From Planctomycetota bacterium (GTDB lineage: Bacteria > Planctomycetota > Phycisphaerae > Sedimentisphaerales > Anaerobacaceae), in NCBI GenBank assembly GCA_025459125.1, contig JALORE010000016.1:1-41083 (forward strand): a stretch of 41,083 nucleotides of DNA. The letters are read 5' to 3'. Below the pieces are notes generated by a model that worked only from the letters and a program-made list of their open reading frames with translations, had not been told where the DNA came from and ran no database searches. This document shows, one piece after another, positions 1 through 9,624 of this stretch. How positions within the stretch are numbered: position 1 is the stretch's first letter; each line of letters begins with the position of its first letter. The translations under genes were made by a program, and so were the position numbers.

Positions 1-111
1 ACCCGAATCCGCGATTACCTCGTGTACCTCGGACACAAGATCGGATGGCCACCCCCCGCCCCCCGCGTTCACCCCTCATCTTTCATGCCCATTTCAGAGC
101 TAACAGCCTGA
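1..111 (+). other. Open frame entering from the left edge, possible 3' end of a gene
   Basis: A plus-strand frame is open from base 1 to a TGA at 109-111 (36 codons). The first half, with YLVYLGHKIGW, looks protein-like; the second half is proline-rich and could be chance reading in high-GC DNA. If real, it is the tail of a gene convergent with the initiator tRNA. I do not recognise a family. Bases 112-162 hold nothing I can name. Confidence 0.2.
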
Positions 112-162
112 AATCGTTCGTGTTATGCCCGGACGAGTTTTTCCACCCTACGCGCCCGCCCA

Positions 163-203
163 AACGCAAAAAGGCAGTCGCACGTAAGTCGTTGCGACTG
201 CCT
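163..203 (-). terminator. Intrinsic terminator after initiator tRNA
   Basis: A perfect 11-bp inverted repeat (172-182 with 193-203, 10-nt loop) is followed on the minus strand by five consecutive T (172-168). It lies 13 nt beyond the 3' end of the initiator tRNA and closes that transcript, and perhaps any read-through from the alpha operon. Confidence 0.85.
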
Positions 204-215
204 CAGTTAGCTCAA

Positions 216-289
216 TAGCGGGGGGAGGATTCGAACCTCCGACCTCCGGGTTATGGGCCCGACGAGCTACCAGACTGCTCTACCCCGCG
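216..289 (-). tRNA. Initiator tRNA-fMet (CAT) with C33
   Basis: This 74-nt cloverleaf delivers formylmethionine to the ribosomal P site at initiation. Initiator hallmarks are visible: no Watson-Crick pair at 1:72 (C1 faces U72), an A11:U24 pair in the D-stem, and three stacked G:C pairs (GGG/CCC) at the base of the anticodon stem. The anticodon loop is CC-CAT-AA, so position 33, almost always U, is C here. The outermost anticodon-stem pair is a G:U wobble. CCA is not encoded: the bases after discriminator A73 are TTG. It has its own promoter just upstream and an intrinsic terminator just downstream. Confidence 0.95.
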
Positions 290-302
290 GCCAATGAAAC
301 AC

Positions 303-332
303 ATTATACGCGATCTGCCCTCAACTGTTCAA
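303..332 (-). promoter_or_regulatory. Sigma70-type promoter for initiator tRNA
   Basis: The -10 is a perfect TATAAT (308-303 on the minus strand) and the -35 is TTGAAC (332-327), with an 18-nt spacer. The predicted start near base 296 is about 7 nt before the tRNA 5' end, a spacing expected for a stable-RNA promoter. Confidence 0.75.
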
Positions 333-398
333 CCAGGGCCTGCCGCCTATTCTCTTTTTTTGAACCGCCTCCATCTGCCGTGCGGCCACGCCGCCGGC

Positions 399-812
399 CT
401 AGTCCAAATGACGGCGAATCCTCGCCGCGATCTCTTCCATCTTCCCTTTTTGGTACTGGTAGGACGGCCATTGGGTGAAGACCCGGTCGCCGACCCTTCT
501 CGGGATGATGTGAAAGTGCAAATGATCGACCACCTGACCGGCCGCGGCGCCGTTGTTGGACAGCACGTTGTAGCCATCCGCGTCCAGTGCCGTCATCACC
601 GCCTCCGCGATTTTTCCCAGCCGCGCCGCCACGTCCGCCAACACTTCCGGCTGGCACTCGTGCACCATCGCGCAGTGCCGCTTCGGAACGACCAGTGCGT
701 GTCCATCGCTGATCGGGCCGATGTCGAGAAACGCGAGAACCGCCTCGTCTTCGTACAGCTTGGTCACAGGGATCTGGCCCTCGACCATCTTGCAGAAAAC
801 GCAACCGTCCAT
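399..812 (-). CDS. HIT family (histidine triad) nucleotide-binding protein
   Basis: This 138-aa protein belongs to the HIT superfamily of small nucleotide hydrolases/transferases (HinT-like, acting on nucleoside phosphoramidates or dinucleoside polyphosphates). The histidine triad His-Leu-His-Phe-His lies at 97-101, followed by IIPR. An N-terminal CVFC pair (C4, C7) suggests the zinc-binding HIT subgroup. The ATG at 812 was chosen because MDGCVFC is a normal HIT start; the frame stays open upstream but that extension has no family match. It follows rplQ by 52 nt in the same direction and is probably the last gene of the alpha operon. Substrate unknown. Confidence 0.9.
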   Translation of the reverse strand: MDGCVFCKMVEGQIPVTKLYEDEAVLAFLDIGPISDGHALVVPKRHCAMVHECQPEVLADVAARLGKIAEAVMTALDADGYNVLSNNGAAAGQVVDHLHFHIIPRRVGDRVFTQWPSYQYQKGKMEEIAARIRRHLD

Positions 813-864
813 GCCCTTCTCTCCACTCGGCCGCCCTGCCTTCACGAACACCCGGCAGGCGCTG

Positions 865-1446
865 TTATTTGGCTTCCTTCCCGGGCTCAGCCGGAGCTTC
901 TCCGGCAGGTTTCTGCGGGGCTTCCGCAGCCGGCCCCGGTGCCGCCGCCGGGGCTTCGCTCGGCTTGGCCGCCTGCGCGGAGGCCTTGGCCCGCCGACGC
1001 GAACGCTTCTTCGAGGCGGTCTTGCGCTGCTTCTTCACCGGCTCGTCCTTACCAAGCAGTTGCAGCAGCACCAACTGACCATTGTCTCCCAGCCGTCGCA
1101 GGGACAGCCGCACGATCCGGCTGTACCCACCCGGCCGCTCGAGGTAGCGAGGACCCAGATCGCTGAACAGCTTGCCAATGACGGTTCCCTTCTGCACGGG
1201 CTCGCCGTCCTCAATGGCCATGATCCGGCGGTTGCCCAGCAGGGAGATCGCCCGGCGCCGGTGCTGGAGCTTGCCCTTCTTGGCCAACGTGATCAGCCGC
1301 TCGACGAAGGGCTTGACCTCCTTGGCTTTCTGGATCGTAGTCGAAATCGTCTCATGTTCGATGAGCGACTGGGCCAAGTTCCGGCGCAACGCCCGGCGGT
1401 GTGCCGAATTCCTGCTCAACTGGCGTCCTGCAACTCTATGACGCAT
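865..1446 (-). CDS. rplQ: 50S ribosomal protein L17 with long basic/Ala-Pro tail
   Basis: L17 binds 23S rRNA near the exit-tunnel rim. Residues 1-120 are a standard L17, beginning MRHRVAGRQLSR and ending in the GDNGQLVLLQLL strand. The protein is 193 aa against the usual 120-130. The extra C-terminal ~70 residues start Lys/Arg-rich (KKQRKTASKKRSRRR) and then become low-complexity Ala/Pro/Glu. Such tails are likely disordered and may contact rRNA. It lies 47 nt after rpoA in the classical alpha-operon order. Confidence 0.97.
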   Translation of the reverse strand: MRHRVAGRQLSRNSAHRRALRRNLAQSLIEHETISTTIQKAKEVKPFVERLITLAKKGKLQHRRRAISLLGNRRIMAIEDGEPVQKGTVIGKLFSDLGPRYLERPGGYSRIVRLSLRRLGDNGQLVLLQLLGKDEPVKKQRKTASKKRSRRRAKASAQAAKPSEAPAAAPGPAAEAPQKPAGEAPAEPGKEAK

Positions 1447-1493
1447 ATCTTAAAGCACCTCTTCTACGGGAGACTCCCAAAACCGTTCTCGTA

Positions 1494-2507
1494 TTACCCT
1501 TCGCCGGGCTTGGCGACATCCTTCATCCCCAGGGACAAACCGATGTCCGCCAGCTTCCGCTTGATTTCCCGCAAGGACGTTTTGCCGAAGCTGCGGATCT
1601 TCAGCAGGTCGGCATCGGTCATCTGGACGAGCTGGCGAACCGTCTCGACCTTGACCGATTCCAGGCAGTTGCTGGCCCGGACGGACAGCTCCAGTTCCTG
1701 GATCGGCGTGTTGAGCTTGGCCTCCAGCTCCTGGTCAACCTGCGGCTCGGGCTCTTCCTGCACCGCCTCGCCGGCCACGGTCTCCTCGCCCACCTCGAAG
1801 TACTGCACGAACGGGTTGATGTGCTTGCGGAGGATCTTAGCCGCCTCGACCAAGGCCATCTCCGGCGTGATCGTGCCGTTCGTCCAGATCTCCAGAATCA
1901 GCTTGTCGTAGTTCGTCCGTTGGCCGACGCGGGTGTTCTCCGTCAGGTAGCGCACGCGGGTCACCGGCGAGTACACCGCGTCCAGATGGATCCGCCCGAT
2001 CTCCTGCTCGAAGCGGTCGGCGTCGCTGATGCGGTCGGACACGGGCACATAGCCCCGGCCGTTCTCCACCACCATTTCCATCTCGAAGTTGACATCCTCG
2101 GTCAGGGTCGCCAACACCACGTCCTTGCTGACCACCTCAATCGCCGGATCGGCGACAATGCTGGCCGCGGTGACCGGACCGGCCTTGTTCGCGGTGACCT
2201 TCATGGTCTTGGGGCCCGCGCCCGTCAGCCGGATAACCAGGCTCTTGACGTTCAGCACGACATCCGTCGTATCTTCCATGACGCCACGGATCGAGGTGAA
2301 CTCATGGTCCACCCCCGTAATCTTGATCGAGGTGACCGCACTTCCTTCCAACGAGGAGAGCAACACACGTCGGAGGCTGTTGCCGACGGTTGTGCCGAAA
2401 CCGCGTTCGAACGGCTCAATGAAGAAGCGGCCATAGCGATCCGTGGAGACCGCCGTATCCTTTTCCACACGGGTCGGCAATTCCAAACCGCGCCATGTCA
2501 CTCGCAT
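1494..2507 (-). CDS. rpoA: DNA-directed RNA polymerase subunit alpha
   Basis: RpoA (337 aa) dimerises to nucleate RNA polymerase assembly and contacts promoter UP elements and activators. The N-terminal domain carries the assembly signature GNSLRRVLLSSLEG near residues 40-55. The C-terminal domain (about 265-325) has the helix-hairpin-helix core RSFGKTSLREIKRKL that binds DNA. The linker is acidic (EEPEPQVDQELEAK). It lies between rpsD and rplQ, as in most bacteria. The 142-nt spacer upstream (2508-2649) is GC-rich with inverted GGGGT/ACCCC pieces but no convincing terminator. Confidence 0.98.
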   Translation of the reverse strand: MRVTWRGLELPTRVEKDTAVSTDRYGRFFIEPFERGFGTTVGNSLRRVLLSSLEGSAVTSIKITGVDHEFTSIRGVMEDTTDVVLNVKSLVIRLTGAGPKTMKVTANKAGPVTAASIVADPAIEVVSKDVVLATLTEDVNFEMEMVVENGRGYVPVSDRISDADRFEQEIGRIHLDAVYSPVTRVRYLTENTRVGQRTNYDKLILEIWTNGTITPEMALVEAAKILRKHINPFVQYFEVGEETVAGEAVQEEPEPQVDQELEAKLNTPIQELELSVRASNCLESVKVETVRQLVQMTDADLLKIRSFGKTSLREIKRKLADIGLSLGMKDVAKPGEG

Positions 2508-2649
2508 ACAGGCCTCCGATTTGAACGTTCATCCCTAAGAATACAGCCGGATGCACGGGGTCCCCTCATGCCTTCTCCCGGGTTGGGAACCCCAGTACGC
2601 TCCCCGCGTGTCGTATGCATGCTGTGATTTCGCATTTCGATTTCCAAGC

Positions 2650-3282
2650 TTACCTCGAACAGAACTCGACAACCAGTTGCTCCTCGACGGGGATTTGAAT
2701 GTCCGTCCGCGTCGGCAGCGCCACCACCGTGGCCGCGGGCTTTTCCCGGTCCAACTGCAACCAGCCCTGGGTGGTGAAGTTCGGATTGCTCTCGAGCTGC
2801 TGTTTGACGCGTTTGAGGCTCTTCTCCGAGCTCTTGAGCGTGACCTTGTCGCCGATGCCCAGCACGTAGTCGCCGACATCGACCTTGCGGTTATTGATAT
2901 GGACGTGGCCATGCGTGATCAACTGCCGGGCCGCTTTGCGGGACGGGGCAAAATTGAGCTTGTAGACCACGTTGTCCAGGCGCCGCTCCAGCAGTTGCAG
3001 CAGGTTCTCGCCGGTGTTGCCCGGCAGACGGGCCGCTTCGCGGAAGAAGCGCATGAATTGCTGCTCATAGACACCGTAGTAGCGTTTGACCTTCTGTTTC
3101 TCGCGCAGCCGAACGCCGTACTCACTGAGCCGGCCCTTGTGCCAACCGTGCATGCCCGGAGCCAGACTTCGCTGTCTCCGCTCAATCTGGCACTTGGCCG
3201 TCTCGCACTTCGAGCCTTTGAGGAACAGCTTCATGCCCTCGCGGCGACACACTCTGCAGGATGGACCTGTGTAACGTCCCAT
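2650..3282 (-). CDS. rpsD: 30S ribosomal protein S4, zinc-type
   Basis: S4 (210 aa) is a primary 16S rRNA binder that nucleates the 30S body, and in many bacteria it represses the alpha operon. This is the zinc-binding form, with Cys9, Cys12, Cys26 and Cys31 (CRVC and CETAKC). The S4 RNA-binding domain is clear at about 100-160 (RRLDNVVYKLNFAPSRKAARQ and HGHVHINNRKVD). Length is normal. It follows rpsK by 33 nt. Whether it autoregulates here cannot be judged from the sequence. Confidence 0.98.
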   Translation of the reverse strand: MGRYTGPSCRVCRREGMKLFLKGSKCETAKCQIERRQRSLAPGMHGWHKGRLSEYGVRLREKQKVKRYYGVYEQQFMRFFREAARLPGNTGENLLQLLERRLDNVVYKLNFAPSRKAARQLITHGHVHINNRKVDVGDYVLGIGDKVTLKSSEKSLKRVKQQLESNPNFTTQGWLQLDREKPAATVVALPTRTDIQIPVEEQLVVEFCSR

Positions 3283-3315
3283 ATCGATCGAATCTCCTCA
3301 AACTTCCAGGGAGTC

Positions 3316-3696
3316 CTAAACTCGTCTGCGTTTCGGCGGCCGGCAACCATTGTGCGGCAACGGCGTCACATCCTCGATCGAGGCGATGCGCAGGCCCGCC
3401 CCCTGCAGGGCGGAGATGGCCGATTCCCGCCCGGCGCCGGGGCCTTTGACCTTGATCTCGACCTCGCGGACGCCGCTGCGCATGGCCGTGTTGGCACAAT
3501 TCTGCGCCGCCTGCTGCGCGGCAAACGGCGTGCTCTTGCGCGAGCCCTTGAAACCGACACAGCCGGCCGAACTCGAGCAGATCGCATCGCCGTCCATGTC
3601 CGTGATCGTGATCAGCGTGTTGTTGAACGTCGCCTTGATGTGCACGATCGCCCGGACCACGTTCTTTCTGATTTTTCGTTTTGCGCTTTTTGCCAT
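3316..3696 (-). CDS. rpsK: 30S ribosomal protein S11
   Basis: S11 (126 aa) sits in the 30S platform near the E-site mRNA path. Family motifs are present: [15 protein letters not shown] near the N-terminus, [15 protein letters not shown] in the middle, and the C-terminal [15 protein letters not shown], an almost invariant ending. The basic N-terminus ([13 protein letters not shown]) is typical. It follows rpsM by 78 nt. Confidence 0.98.
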   Translation of the reverse strand: MAKSAKRKIRKNVVRAIVHIKATFNNTLITITDMDGDAICSSSAGCVGFKGSRKSTPFAAQQAAQNCANTAMRSGVREVEIKVKGPGAGRESAISALQGAGLRIASIEDVTPLPHNGCRPPKRRRV

Positions 3697-3774
3697 GTGC
3701 GTCTCTTACTCTGTCTGCACTTGCGTGCTCGAATCCTGTCGCCCCGGCCTCAGCCGGGCGACGCCAACGGTCCG

Positions 3775-4161
3775 TTAGCCGCGCGCCTCTTTGACGCCCT
3801 TCTTGCCGGCCACGGTCTTGCGCGGGCCCTTGCGGGTCCGGGCGTTGCTTTGCGTATGCTGGCCGCGGACCGGCAGACCCCGGCGATGCCGGATGCCCCG
3901 GTAGCAGCCGATGTCCCGCAGGCGGGCGATGTTCTGCGCCACCTGGCGCCGGAGCTGGCCCCCGACGACGTAGTTGCGGTCGATGATCTGCGCGATACGG
4001 CTGAGCTCATCTTCCGACAGCTTGCTGGCCTTGGTCATCTGCTCGATCTGGGCCTCTTTGAGAATTTGCTCCGCCGTGTGCCGGCCAATCCCGGGCACGT
4101 ACGTCAAGGAGACCCAAATCGACTTATTGTCCGGAATATCAATACCTACGATACGCGGCAT
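3775..4161 (-). CDS. rpsM: 30S ribosomal protein S13
   Basis: S13 (128 aa) lies in the 30S head, contacts L5 in bridge B1 and touches P-site tRNA with its basic tail. The helix-hairpin-helix region [15 protein letters not shown] is at 20-34, and the conserved [16 protein letters not shown] block is at about 88-103. The tail ends [14 protein letters not shown] followed by a short extension. It follows rpmJ by 59 nt, the usual order at the spc/alpha junction. Confidence 0.98.
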   Translation of the reverse strand: MPRIVGIDIPDNKSIWVSLTYVPGIGRHTAEQILKEAQIEQMTKASKLSEDELSRIAQIIDRNYVVGGQLRRQVAQNIARLRDIGCYRGIRHRRGLPVRGQHTQSNARTRKGPRKTVAGKKGVKEARG

Positions 4162-4220
4162 AACAATTCCCTTATCTCATTCGGCATCCGGCGATCCATT
4201 CGACACGCTCCTCGGCCAGA

Positions 4221-4334
4221 CTACCCCTGGCGCTGCTTGTGGCGGGGGTTCGAGCAGATGACCCGGACCACGCCCTTGCGGCGAATGATCTTGCAGTTCT
4301 CACATATCCGTTTGACCGAGCTTCTTACCTTCAT
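4221..4334 (-). CDS. rpmJ: 50S ribosomal protein L36, zinc-type
   Basis: L36 is a 37-residue zinc-ribbon protein of the large subunit. The translation starts [17 protein letters not shown] and ends [11 protein letters not shown], with ligands Cys11, Cys14, Cys27 and His32 all intact. An in-frame ATG 12 nt upstream (4346) would add MEQN; the shorter start matches the family. It lies between infA and rpsM, the classical position. Confidence 0.95.
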   Translation of the reverse strand: MKVRSSVKRICENCKIIRRKGVVRVICSNPRHKQRQG

Positions 4335-4393
4335 ATTCTGTTCCATGCCCGGCGGGTTCCGTCGCGCCTCGCGGCCCGGCGCCCGCGCCCATG

Positions 4394-4615
4394 TCAATGG
4401 CGCAACACAATCCGCCCGCGTGTCAGGTCGTACGGCGACATCTCCACCGTGACGAGATCACCCGGCAAGATGCGAATGAAATTCATCCGCATCTTTCCGG
4501 ACACGTGGGCGAGCACTTTATGGCCGCCTTCCAGCTCTACACGGAACATGGCGTTCGGCAGAGCTTCGGTCACCTTGGCCTGCAGTCGTATTGCGTCTTT
4601 CTTTCCCATGCCCAT
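4394..4615 (-). CDS. infA: Translation initiation factor IF-1
   Basis: IF-1 occupies the 30S A site during initiation and assists IF-2 and IF-3. It is a single OB-fold of about 73 aa, reading [15 protein letters not shown], then [19 protein letters not shown] and a C-terminal [13 protein letters not shown]. The frame is open 20 codons further upstream (to 4675), but that extension is Gly/Arg/Pro-rich and unlike IF-1; ATGs at 4615 or 4609 fit the family. No strong Shine-Dalgarno is visible. It lies between map and rpmJ. Confidence 0.95.
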   Translation of the reverse strand: MGMGKKDAIRLQAKVTEALPNAMFRVELEGGHKVLAHVSGKMRMNFIRILPGDLVTVEMSPYDLTRGRIVLRH

Positions 4616-4708
4616 CAATCGATCGGCACCCTTCGCCGGCCGCCGCGGAGCCCCGCGGCCACCGGTCCCTGCCATCCGGCTCGTGGTGCCAAACCACCTA
4701 TTTCCTTA

Positions 4709-5488
4709 CTACTTCCGCGTCAGAACCTCGCAGCCGCCCTTCACGACGGCAAGCGTGTGCTCAAAATGAGCCGAACACCGGCCGTCCCTCGTCACCACGG
4801 TCCAGCCGTTACCCAGCGTACGAACGGCGTAAGTGCCGGCGTTGATCATGGGCTCGACAGCAAGCACCATGCCTTCCGCCAGCACAATGTCGTCCGCCAG
4901 CAGCTCGTCGCTGACGAAATTCGGGACCTTCGGGTCCTCGTGCATCTTGGTTCCGATCCCGTGCCCGACGAAATCCCGCACGACGGAAAAGCCGGCGGAT
5001 TCCGCGTGGCGCTGCATCCGGCCCGCGACTTCGCTCCAGCGAACACCCGGACGGACGCGGTCGATCGCGATCGCCAGCACATCCTGCGTCGTGCGGAGCA
5101 GCCGCTCGTTCCCCTCGGCGATCCTTCCGATCGGAACCGTCACGGCGGCGTCGCCACAGTAACCGTTCAACCGGACACCGAAGTCGAGGCTCAAGATGCT
5201 GCCTTCCCGCAACACCACCCGGTCCGAGGGAATTCCGTGCACCACCTCGTCGTCGATCGAGGCACAAATGGCCCCGGGAAAGGGCTGGCGGGCCTGGGCA
5301 TTGCGCACGCCTTTGAACAGCGCTTCGGCGCCCGCGGCCGCGGTCATCCGCAGCGCGATGGCATCCAAAGCGGCCGTGGTCATCCCCGGCTTCGCGACCT
5401 TCTGCAATTCTGAAAGAACCTCGGCTACGACGGCCCCGGCCTGACGCATCAACTCGATTTCTCTGCGGCTTCGAAGCGTTATAGCCAT
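4709..5488 (-). CDS. map: Methionine aminopeptidase, type I
   Basis: This metalloenzyme removes the initiator methionine from nascent proteins after deformylation. The protein is 259 aa. All five metal ligands of the pita-bread fold are visible: Asp102 (LDFGV), Asp113 (YCGDAA), His176 (GHGIG), Glu212 (VEPM) and Glu243 (HFEHT); His84 (VVHGIP) is the substrate-binding histidine. It lacks the N-terminal zinc-finger or SH3-binding extension of type Ib/Ic enzymes, so it is type Ia. It lies 31 nt after adk in the common secY-adk-map-infA order. Confidence 0.97.
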   Translation of the reverse strand: MAITLRSRREIELMRQAGAVVAEVLSELQKVAKPGMTTAALDAIALRMTAAAGAEALFKGVRNAQARQPFPGAICASIDDEVVHGIPSDRVVLREGSILSLDFGVRLNGYCGDAAVTVPIGRIAEGNERLLRTTQDVLAIAIDRVRPGVRWSEVAGRMQRHAESAGFSVVRDFVGHGIGTKMHEDPKVPNFVSDELLADDIVLAEGMVLAVEPMINAGTYAVRTLGNGWTVVTRDGRCSAHFEHTLAVVKGGCEVLTRK

Positions 5489-5519
5489 CTACGTGACTTC
5501 ATACTCGCGCCGGGTGCAG

Positions 5520-6190
5520 CTACTTCTTCCCCCGACGCCCGGGGCCCTTTTTCGCCGGCGGGTCCACCCTCCGGAAGATCACCTCGGCGACGACATCCGC
5601 GTCCCCGTTCGCATCGATGTCGTCCACCGCGTGTCCGGCCCGATAGTAGTCCACCACCGGCTCGGTCTGGCGGTAATAGGTTTCGAGGCGGTGGCGCACC
5701 ACCTCTTCCGTATCGTCCGGCCGCTGGACCAGAGGCGTGCCGTCCCGGTCGCAGACATCCGCCACTTTGGGCGGCATATTCTTCACGTGGTAGACCGCGC
5801 CGCACTGCGGGCAACTGCGCCGGCCCGTGATGCGCTCGACCACCACACTGTCATCCACCCGCAGGTTCAGGATCATGTCGATCCCGGTCCCCTGCGCCGC
5901 CAGCGCCTGATCCAGCACGTCGGCCTGGTTCACCGTGCGCGGGAACCCATCCAGGACGTAGCCGGCCGCAGCCTGGCGGATGGCCCCGGTCATCATCTCG
6001 ACGATCAGGTCATCCGGAACCAGGGCCCCGGCGTCCATGTAACTCTGTGCCTTCTTGCCCAGCTCCGTGCCACCGGCTCTCTCGCGTCGCAGGATGTCGC
6101 CGCTGGACAGATGCACGAGGCCGTAACGGTCCGCGATCCGTTTACAGTGCGTTCCTTTGCCCGCGCCGGGTGCACCCAGCAAGACAATTC

Positions 6191-6194
<4 letters not shown>
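5520..6194 (-). CDS. adk: Adenylate kinase, zinc-LID long form
   Basis: Adk catalyses AMP + ATP = 2 ADP. The P-loop GAPGAGKGT is at residues 7-15, the AMP-binding LDGFPRT at 81-87. The LID domain is the long type with a structural zinc site: Cys128, Cys131, Cys148 and Asp151, the Cys3-Asp variant known from Gram-positive enzymes. The 224-aa length fits, with a short lysine-rich tail. Its ATG overlaps the secY stop by 4 nt (ATGA), so translation is probably coupled to secY. Confidence 0.97.
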
Positions 6195-7561
<1,367 letters not shown>

Positions 7562-7617
7562 TGCTTGCTCTCCGCAGACGGCACCGTCTCACGCGATCCG
7601 ACACAGACGGGAGACGC

Positions 7618-8097
7618 TTAGCCGCGTTTGCGTTTAATCGGTTTCACCTCGAGCGCGATCTTCGTCGCCGTGCCGCCGCAGTCGCAGATCTTCTGTTCCG
7701 CGGCCTTGCTGAATCGATGGGCCGCCACCTGCAGCCGCTTGGTCAGCTCCCCATCGCCCAGGATCTTCACCCGGCTGGCAGCGGCGGGAATCAGCCCCGC
7801 CTGAGAAAGCTGCTCGACGCCCACCTGGGCGCCATCCTCGAAGCGTTCCAGCTGCGAGACGTTCACGACCTCGAAACGGGCGGTGAAGTTCTTATTGTTG
7901 AACCCGCGTTTTGGCAGGTGCCGGAACAGGGGAATCTGCCCGCCGGCATAGAGCGAATAGCGCATGGCGCCGGCCCTGCTGCGGCTGCCCTTGGTGCCGC
8001 GTCCCGAGCTTTTGCCCAAGCCGCTGCCCCGGCCGCGTCCCACACGCTTGCGTGCCTTGTGCTTGCCTACAACCGAAGTGATCTCATGACTTAACAT
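7618..8097 (-). CDS. rplO: 50S ribosomal protein L15
   Basis: L15 (159 aa) is a late-assembly 23S rRNA binder. The glycine/arginine-rich N-terminal region (KRVGRGRGSGLGKSSGRGTKG) is diagnostic; the globular C-terminal domain starts near residue 75. It lies 29 nt after rpsE. That spacer is too short for rpmD (L30), which normally sits between these genes. Confidence 0.98.
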   Translation of the reverse strand: MLSHEITSVVGKHKARKRVGRGRGSGLGKSSGRGTKGSRSRAGAMRYSLYAGGQIPLFRHLPKRGFNNKNFTARFEVVNVSQLERFEDGAQVGVEQLSQAGLIPAAASRVKILGDGELTKRLQVAAHRFSKAAEQKICDCGGTATKIALEVKPIKRKRG

Positions 8098-8126
8098 TCA
8101 GCTCACCCACATGGCTCTGCTTGCCA

Positions 8127-8630
8127 CTATGAAAGTGCCACGCCTCGTAGAGCCTGGACCATATCCTTGTTCCGCAGTTTCAGCAACCCGTCGATCGTCG
8201 CCTTGACGACGTTCTTGGCGGAGGTGCTGCCGTAGACCTTGGTCAGGGCGTCGCGGACGCCGGCAAACTCGAGCACGGCGCGGGCGCTGGACCCGGCGAT
8301 GACGCCCGTCCCCGGACTGGCCGGGGCCAGGATGATCCGCGTCGCCCGGTACTTGCCGATGACCTGATGCGGGATCGTGGTCCCGATCAGCGGCAGCTTG
8401 TAGAGGACCTTCTTGGCGTCCTTGATGCCCTTCTCGACCGCCGCCGGGACTTCGTTCGCCTTGCCGTAGCCAATGCCCACGGAGCCGGCCCGATCGCCGA
8501 CGACCACCAGAGCGGCGAAGCTGAAGCGACGGCCACCTTTCACGACTTTCGCACACCGATAGATCTTCACCACCGTGTCTTCCAGTGGCTTCTCTTCAAA
8601 TTCGGGTGCTCTGATCGGTTCTGCTGTCAA
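8127..8630 (-). CDS. rpsE: 30S ribosomal protein S5
   Basis: S5 (167 aa) lines the mRNA entry tunnel and influences decoding accuracy. The double-stranded-RNA-binding-like N-terminal domain carries the spectinomycin loop [17 protein letters not shown] near residues 30-46 with no obvious resistance change. The C-terminal domain shows [18 protein letters not shown]. It begins with a short acidic extension ([18 protein letters not shown]). It lies 28 nt after rplR. Confidence 0.98.
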   Translation of the reverse strand: MTAEPIRAPEFEEKPLEDTVVKIYRCAKVVKGGRRFSFAALVVVGDRAGSVGIGYGKANEVPAAVEKGIKDAKKVLYKLPLIGTTIPHQVIGKYRATRIILAPASPGTGVIAGSSARAVLEFAGVRDALTKVYGSTSAKNVVKATIDGLLKLRNKDMVQALRGVALS

Positions 8631-8658
8631 TTTCGTCTCCCAGTTTCAAAGGGCGTTG

Positions 8659-9024
8659 TCAGAAAACCAAACCTGCCTTGCGGGCGGCGTCGGCCAGGGA
8701 CTTGACCCGGCCATGGTATTTGTACGAACCCCGATCGAAACAGACGCACTTGATACCCATGTCGAGCGCCTGCTTCGCCAGGGCCTCGCCGACGACCTCC
8801 GCCGCCTTTTTGTTGCCCGCCCGCGGCAACTGCTCCTGGAGGACCTTGGCCAGGGAACTGGCCGCCACCAGGGTGACGCCTGCCCCGTCGTCGATCAGTT
8901 GCGCGTAGATCTGCCGGTGCGAGCGAAACACCGACAGCCGCGGCCGCTCCGCCGTCCCCACAACCTTGTTCCGCACATGATGCTTGCGCCGTAGCGCCGC
9001 TTTTTTCAGTTTCTCAGTTCTCAT
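8659..9024 (-). CDS. rplR: 50S ribosomal protein L18
   Basis: L18 (121 aa) binds 5S rRNA with L5 and L25 in the central protuberance. It shows [20 protein letters not shown] in the N-terminal half and the C-terminal [20 protein letters not shown], which is close to family consensus. The start [20 protein letters not shown] is basic as expected. It lies 18 nt after rplF. Confidence 0.97.
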   Translation of the reverse strand: MRTEKLKKAALRRKHHVRNKVVGTAERPRLSVFRSHRQIYAQLIDDGAGVTLVAASSLAKVLQEQLPRAGNKKAAEVVGEALAKQALDMGIKCVCFDRGSYKYHGRVKSLADAARKAGLVF

Positions 9025-9042
9025 AATGAGCCAGTTTCTCTG

Positions 9043-9624
9043 TTATGCTGCGCCTGAAGCAAACGCCTTGCCGACCTTGCGCCGGATGTGCTCGTCCGCG
9101 TACCGGATGCCCTTGCCCTTGTACGGCTCGGGCGGCTTGACCCGGCGAATCTCCGCGGCGAACTGTGCCACCACGCACTTGTCGACCCCGGCCAGGGTGA
9201 ACTTCGCGGGGACTTCGTTGCCGCGCGTGGCCGCCACGTCGATCGTCACCTTCACCCCCTTGGGGATGGGCATTTCCACCAGGTGGGCGAATCCGACCTG
9301 AAGCACGAGCTTGCCGCCCTGCTCTTTGACGTTGTAGCCGGTCCCGTAGATCTCCATCTTCCTCTGGTAGCCTTCGGTGACGCCGACCATCATGTTGGCG
9401 AGCAGGGCCCGGGTCGTACCGTGCAGCTCTTTGTTGCGACGCACCGCAGGCTCTGGATTGAGCACGTCGATCCGCTGACCGCCGTCCACAATCTTGATCG
9501 TCAGACAAGGGTCGCAGGTCAGCTCGGCCGTCCCGAGCTTGCCCGTCACCTTCACGATCTGCCCGTTCTGCTCGACCTTCACGCCTTTCGGCACCGCTAC
9601 CGGTTTGTTTCCTATCCGACTCAT
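9043..9624 (-). CDS. rplF: 50S ribosomal protein L6
   Basis: L6 (193 aa) has two related RNA-binding domains and stabilises the factor-binding region of the 50S. The start MSRIGNKPVAVPKGV at 9624 was chosen over an open extension of five codons. The C-terminal signature PEPYKGKGIRYADEHIRRK is intact. Its ATG shares one base with the rpsH stop (TAATG), which implies stop-restart coupling. Confidence 0.98.
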   Translation of the reverse strand: MSRIGNKPVAVPKGVKVEQNGQIVKVTGKLGTAELTCDPCLTIKIVDGGQRIDVLNPEPAVRRNKELHGTTRALLANMMVGVTEGYQRKMEIYGTGYNVKEQGGKLVLQVGFAHLVEMPIPKGVKVTIDVAATRGNEVPAKFTLAGVDKCVVAQFAAEIRRVKPPEPYKGKGIRYADEHIRRKVGKAFASGAA

